Source: an uncultured Oscillospiraceae bacterium (GTDB taxonomy: Bacteria > Bacillota > Clostridia > Oscillospirales > Acutalibacteraceae). Taken from it: a DNA stretch of 8,528 nt. The stretch covers positions 1 through 8,528 of the forward strand of contig UREO01000119.1 of NCBI GenBank assembly GCA_900546895.1, given 5' to 3'. A program made the position numbers and the translations under genes. The notes beneath the pieces are model-generated. The model had not been told where the DNA came from, did not search any database, and saw only the letters and a program-made list of their open reading frames with translations. Numbering within the stretch: position 1 is the first letter of the stretch; every line of letters starts with the position of its first letter. Positions 6,154-8,528 of the stretch are shown piece after piece.

Positions 6154-6693
6154 ATGGTACTGATTACGGGCGGCAGCGGCAGCGGAAAATCCGCGTACGC
6201 GGAAAAAACGGCGGTTTTGCTTGCCGGAAAAGGGCCGCTGTATTATCTGGCGACCATGAAGGTTTCCGACGGCGAGGGCAGAAAAAAGGTGGACAGGCAC
6301 CGTAATCTGCGGGCGGGAAAAGGGTTTCTGACCATTGAACAGCCGACCGGTATCGCTCTGGCCGTTCCCCGGATGAACCGTGGAAAAGGAACGGTGCTGC
6401 TCGAATGCCTGTCGAATCTTGTGGCCAATGAAATGTTTGCTTCAAAGGAAATACGGCGGGAGAAAGAGGTCGCGGATCAGCTCTGCGCGGAGCTTTGTTC
6501 CCTTGCGGAGCATACGGAGCATCTGGTGATCGTCACCAACAACGTCTTTGAGGACGGCATTCCCTATGAAGAAACAACGCGGGCTTATAGGGAAGCGCTC
6601 GGCAGGGTCAATGCATTTATTGCCGCCCGGGCGGACGCGGTGACGGAAGTGGTGGTCGGGATTCCGGTCCCAATCAAAGGAGATTTGCCGTAG
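6154..6693 (+). CDS. cobU: CobU: adenosylcobinamide kinase / adenosylcobinamide-phosphate guanylyltransferase
   Basis: CobU phosphorylates adenosylcobinamide and then guanylylates it to adenosylcobinamide-GDP, the substrate of CobS. At 179 residues it has the usual length. The P-loop GGSGSGKS (6-13) is intact. VDRHRNLRAG contains H49, the likely counterpart of the guanylylated His (H46 in Salmonella). LLECLSNLVANEMF (82-95) replaces the usual LxDCLTxWxxN-type strand. The C-terminal part retains the family pattern (RAYREALGRVNAFIAARADAV, from residue 143, ending in GIPVPIKG). However, the usual NEVGxGIVP is altered to NNVFEDGIPY (129-138). The ribosome site is GGGAG at 6141-6145. A 51-base gap separates it from cobT and contains no convincing gene. 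A second, shorter CobU-like gene follows cobS, so the division of the two activities here is uncertain. Confidence 0.88.
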   Translation: MVLITGGSGSGKSAYAEKTAVLLAGKGPLYYLATMKVSDGEGRKKVDRHRNLRAGKGFLTIEQPTGIALAVPRMNRGKGTVLLECLSNLVANEMFASKEIRREKEVADQLCAELCSLAEHTEHLVIVTNNVFEDGIPYEETTRAYREALGRVNAFIAARADAVTEVVVGIPVPIKGDLP

Positions 6694-6708
6694 GATAGGA
6701 GAAAAAAG

Positions 6709-7479
6709 ATGCCTGTTTTAAGATCACTGATGATTTCCTTTTCCATTTATTCCAAGATCCCGGTTCCGCAGCTGGAGTGGAAGGACCGGGATATGAAATA
6801 TGTCCTTTGCTTTTTTCCGTGGATCGGGGCCGTGATCGGCGTCCTCACGGTTTTGTGGGGGATGATCTGCCGCTCTTTGGGGCTGGGTACGGTGCTGTAC
6901 GCGGCTGTCGGGACGGCGATCCCGATCCTGGTATCCGGCGGGTTTCATGTGGACGGCTTCATGGATACGATGGACGCGTTCCATTCCTATCAAAGCCGCG
7001 AAAGGAAGCTGGAAATCCTCAAGGACTCGCACATCGGCGCGTTTTCCGTGATACAGATGGTTATTTACACCCTGCTTTATTTCGGGGCGTATTCCGCAAT
7101 CGATCAACCGGGGGCTCTGGCGGTGGCGGGCGCGGGATTTTTTCTTTCCCGTACGCTGAGCGGAATCGGAGTAGTGACTTTTCCGAACGCAAAAAACGAA
7201 GGGCTTTTATACCTGTTTTCCAGCAAGGCCCATGAAAAAGCGGTAAAAGTTTCCCTCTACCTTCAGCTTCTGCTCTGTTTGGCGGCAATGCTGTGGCTGT
7301 CCCTGTGGACGGGAATCGCCGTTGCGGCGGGCGCGCTGCTGACCTTCTTTTACTGGCGTCACCGCTGCTTTCGGGAGCTTGGGGGCATTACCGGGGACAC
7401 CTGCGGCTATTTTGTGACGGTCTGCGAGGGGGTCAACGCGGCGGCCGCGGCGATCTGCTGTATCGCGGGGCTGGTTTAG
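6709..7479 (+). CDS. cobS: Adenosylcobinamide-GDP ribazoletransferase (cobalamin-5'-phosphate synthase)
   Basis: Integral membrane enzyme that joins adenosylcobinamide-GDP (made by CobU) with the alpha-ribotide (made by CobT), closing the nucleotide loop. At 256 residues it has the normal length and is strongly hydrophobic, with several membrane spans (for example around 33-52, 60-77, 113-132, 183-215 and 242-256). Conserved polar loops are GGFHVDGFMDTMDAFHS (77-93), matching the family GGxHxDGxxDTxD block with its metal- or phosphate-binding Asp residues, ILKDSHIGAF (103-112) and GGITGDTCGY (225-234). AGGAG at 6697-6701 lies 7 bases before the ATG and 15 bases separate it from cobU. The gene sits between the two CobU-family genes whose product it would consume. 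Confidence 0.96.
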   Translation: MPVLRSLMISFSIYSKIPVPQLEWKDRDMKYVLCFFPWIGAVIGVLTVLWGMICRSLGLGTVLYAAVGTAIPILVSGGFHVDGFMDTMDAFHSYQSRERKLEILKDSHIGAFSVIQMVIYTLLYFGAYSAIDQPGALAVAGAGFFLSRTLSGIGVVTFPNAKNEGLLYLFSSKAHEKAVKVSLYLQLLLCLAAMLWLSLWTGIAVAAGALLTFFYWRHRCFRELGGITGDTCGYFVTVCEGVNAAAAAICCIAGLV

Positions 7480-7513
7480 AATTCGCGAATCAATACCGAA
7501 AAGAGGGAAGGAC

Positions 7514-7897
7514 ATGGAGCTTTACATTGGAGGATACGCGCAAGGAAAACTGACTTATGTGCTGAAAAAGACGGGCATCCCGCCCGAAAGAGTATACGAC
7601 CCCGCGGCGGCGGTGTCGGGCTGCACCGAAACGCAGGCCGCGGTTATCAACCATTTTCATATTCTGGTCAAAGCCCTTTTAATGGAGGGCAAAGACCCCG
7701 AGGACCGGGTTCGGGAAATCCTGACGCGGACCCCCGGAGTGATTGTGATCAGCGATGAGGTCGGGAACGGAATCGTCCCCACGGACGCCGGGGAAAGGGA
7801 ATACCGGGAGCGTCTGGGGAGAATCCTCTGCGGGCTGGCGGAAAAAGCGGACAGGGTGGAGCGGATTGTATGCGGAATCGGACAGAAAATCAAATAA
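7514..7897 (+). CDS. Short CobU-like protein of the cobamide operon
   Basis: A 127-residue protein related to CobU (usually about 180 residues) but lacking the middle of the family. The N-terminus keeps a P-loop remnant, GGYAQGKL (6-13), in which the Ser/Thr normally after the Lys is Leu. There is no HRxxRP-like segment carrying the guanylylated His and no standard LxDCLT strand. The C-terminus is clearly CobU-like: VISDEVGNGIVP (78-89), REYRERLGRILCGLAEKAD (95-113) and IVCGIGQKIK (118-127). From memory, short proteins of this style recur in clostridial cobamide operons, where they are commonly labelled CobU. Their role is not settled; it may be a partner of full-length CobU, a single-activity enzyme or a regulator. 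The ribosome site is AGAGG at 7502-7506. Its end overlaps the next gene by 28 bases. Confidence 0.8.
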   Translation: MELYIGGYAQGKLTYVLKKTGIPPERVYDPAAAVSGCTETQAAVINHFHILVKALLMEGKDPEDRVREILTRTPGVIVISDEVGNGIVPTDAGEREYRERLGRILCGLAEKADRVERIVCGIGQKIK

Positions 7898-8490
7898 CCC
7901 TGGCGCTGATCCGCCACGGGGAGACCCCGTCCAACGCGCTGGGCCGGTACCTTGGACGAACCGAAGAGGATTTATCCGATACGGGAAAGGGGAAGCTGCT
8001 GCAAAACAGGCAGTCGGGAAAATACCCGAAGGCCGGCGTCGTTTTTTCCAGCCCGATGAAACGGTGTCTACAGACCGCGGAGCTTCTCTACGGCGGTACG
8101 AACCCGATTGTGGTGGAAGAATGGCGGGAAATGGATTTCGGGCGCTTTGAAGGCAAAAATTACCGGGAGCTGAGCGGAAACGCGGAGTATCAGGCGTGGA
8201 TAGACAGCGGCGGGGAACTGCCCTTTCCCGGCGGAGAAAGCAGGCGAAACTTTCTCGCAAGGTGCCGCCGGGGATTGGGTCAGGCGGTAAAGGAACTTGA
8301 AAGGACAGAAAGCAGCCTTCCGGCCTCCGCTGCCGCCGTGGTGCATGGCGGAACCATCATGGCGCTGCTGAGCGCCTTTTGCGGCGGGGATTATTTTGAT
8401 TATCAGTGCCAAAACGGAGAAGGCTATCTTTGCCGCCTGTCCTTCTCCGGTGCCGACTGTTTTTTATTGGAATGGATAAGGAAATTGTAG
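7870..8490 (+). CDS. cobC: Histidine phosphatase, probable alpha-ribazole-5'-phosphate / adenosylcobalamin-5'-phosphate phosphatase
   Basis: A phosphoglycerate-mutase-like histidine phosphatase of 206 residues, the normal length. LIRHGET contains the phospho-acceptor His at H16. SSPMKRCLQTA (60-70) supplies the conserved Arg R65, EMDFGRFEG (87-95) the proton-donor region, and VVHGGT (157-162) the second catalytic His H159. Many phosphatases share this fold. Assignment to CobC, which removes the 5'-phosphate from alpha-ribazole-P or from cobalamin-5'-phosphate, rests on its place within the cob operon next to cobS and cobT and on the FGxxEG form of its third motif. The ATG lies inside the preceding gene (28-base overlap), with GGTGGAG a few bases upstream, so translation is probably coupled. 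Substrate is inferred from context. Confidence 0.87.
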   Translation: MRNRTENQITLALIRHGETPSNALGRYLGRTEEDLSDTGKGKLLQNRQSGKYPKAGVVFSSPMKRCLQTAELLYGGTNPIVVEEWREMDFGRFEGKNYRELSGNAEYQAWIDSGGELPFPGGESRRNFLARCRRGLGQAVKELERTESSLPASAAAVVHGGTIMALLSAFCGGDYFDYQCQNGEGYLCRLSFSGADCFLLEWIRKL

Positions 8491-8501
8491 AGGATGGGAC
8501 A

Positions 8502-8528
8502 ATGATCAATCATATTACTGCTTTCTTT
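8502..8528 (+). CDS. Probable start of cbiB (adenosylcobinamide-phosphate synthase), cut by window end
   Basis: An ATG with AGAGG about 8 bases upstream opens a frame that runs to the window end, giving only nine residues (MINHITAFF). The hydrophobic N-terminus resembles that of CbiB/CobD, the membrane enzyme that attaches aminopropanol phosphate to cobyric acid. Such a gene would fit directly after cobC in this operon and would supply the step between CobQ and CobU. Nine residues cannot prove the identity; context carries most of the call. Confidence 0.5.

Noticed and set aside
7481..7490. Perfect 10-bp palindrome ATTCGCGAAT after cobS
   Set aside because: Short, single copy and without promoter or T run; likely chance.
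7755..8150. 131-residue + strand frame overlapping the short cobU-like gene and cobC
   Set aside because: Out of frame with both recognised genes; its translation is Gly/Arg/Pro-rich with no motif.

Overview
The window comes from a moderately GC-rich (estimated by eye at 55-58%) anaerobic Gram-positive bacterium, most likely a Clostridia/Oscillospiraceae-type Firmicute. The pointers are strong GGAGG-type ribosome binding sites, unfused trpC and trpF, a clostridial-style TrpA active-site loop (TAEGP), intrinsic terminators with U-tails, and a cobamide operon containing a short second CobU-like protein. The taxon is inferred from style; no marker gene is present. All genes are on the + strand.

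Region 1 (1-3208) is the distal part of a tryptophan operon: trpC (5' end cut off by the window edge), trpF, trpB and trpA. trpC/trpF and trpB/trpA overlap in ATGA junctions. trpF and trpB are separated by 38 bases holding a short terminator-like hairpin and a near-perfect Shine-Dalgarno. Together these genes turn phosphoribosylanthranilate into tryptophan.

Region 2 (3209-3539) is a 331-base regulatory interval. It holds a promoter with a perfect TATAAT box, a cobalamin riboswitch aptamer with a textbook B12 box and a closing P1 helix, and then two adjacent hairpins. The second is a strong U-tailed terminator whose 3' arm contains the Shine-Dalgarno of cobQ. The cobQ TTG start overlaps the end of the U-tail. 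No separate trp terminator is visible, so the riboswitch may be the only barrier between the trp and cob genes.

Region 3 (3540-8528) is a cobamide late-biosynthesis operon: cobQ/cbiP, cobT, cobU, cobS, a second short cobU-like gene, a cobC-like phosphatase, and the first nine codons of a probable cbiB. The genes are tightly packed and several overlap. Together they amidate the corrin ring, activate the lower ligand base, activate adenosylcobinamide, join the two halves and remove the last phosphate. CobQ plus a probable CbiB suggests de novo synthesis rather than simple cobinamide salvage, with the ring-building genes elsewhere.

I see no phage, IS element, CRISPR array, tRNA or rRNA. Nothing here is a clearly new system. 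The points most worth a second look are the cobQ expression platform (terminator and ribosome-site hairpin in one), the two CobU-family genes with complementary motif losses, and the Asp-to-Glu change in the TrpA active site.
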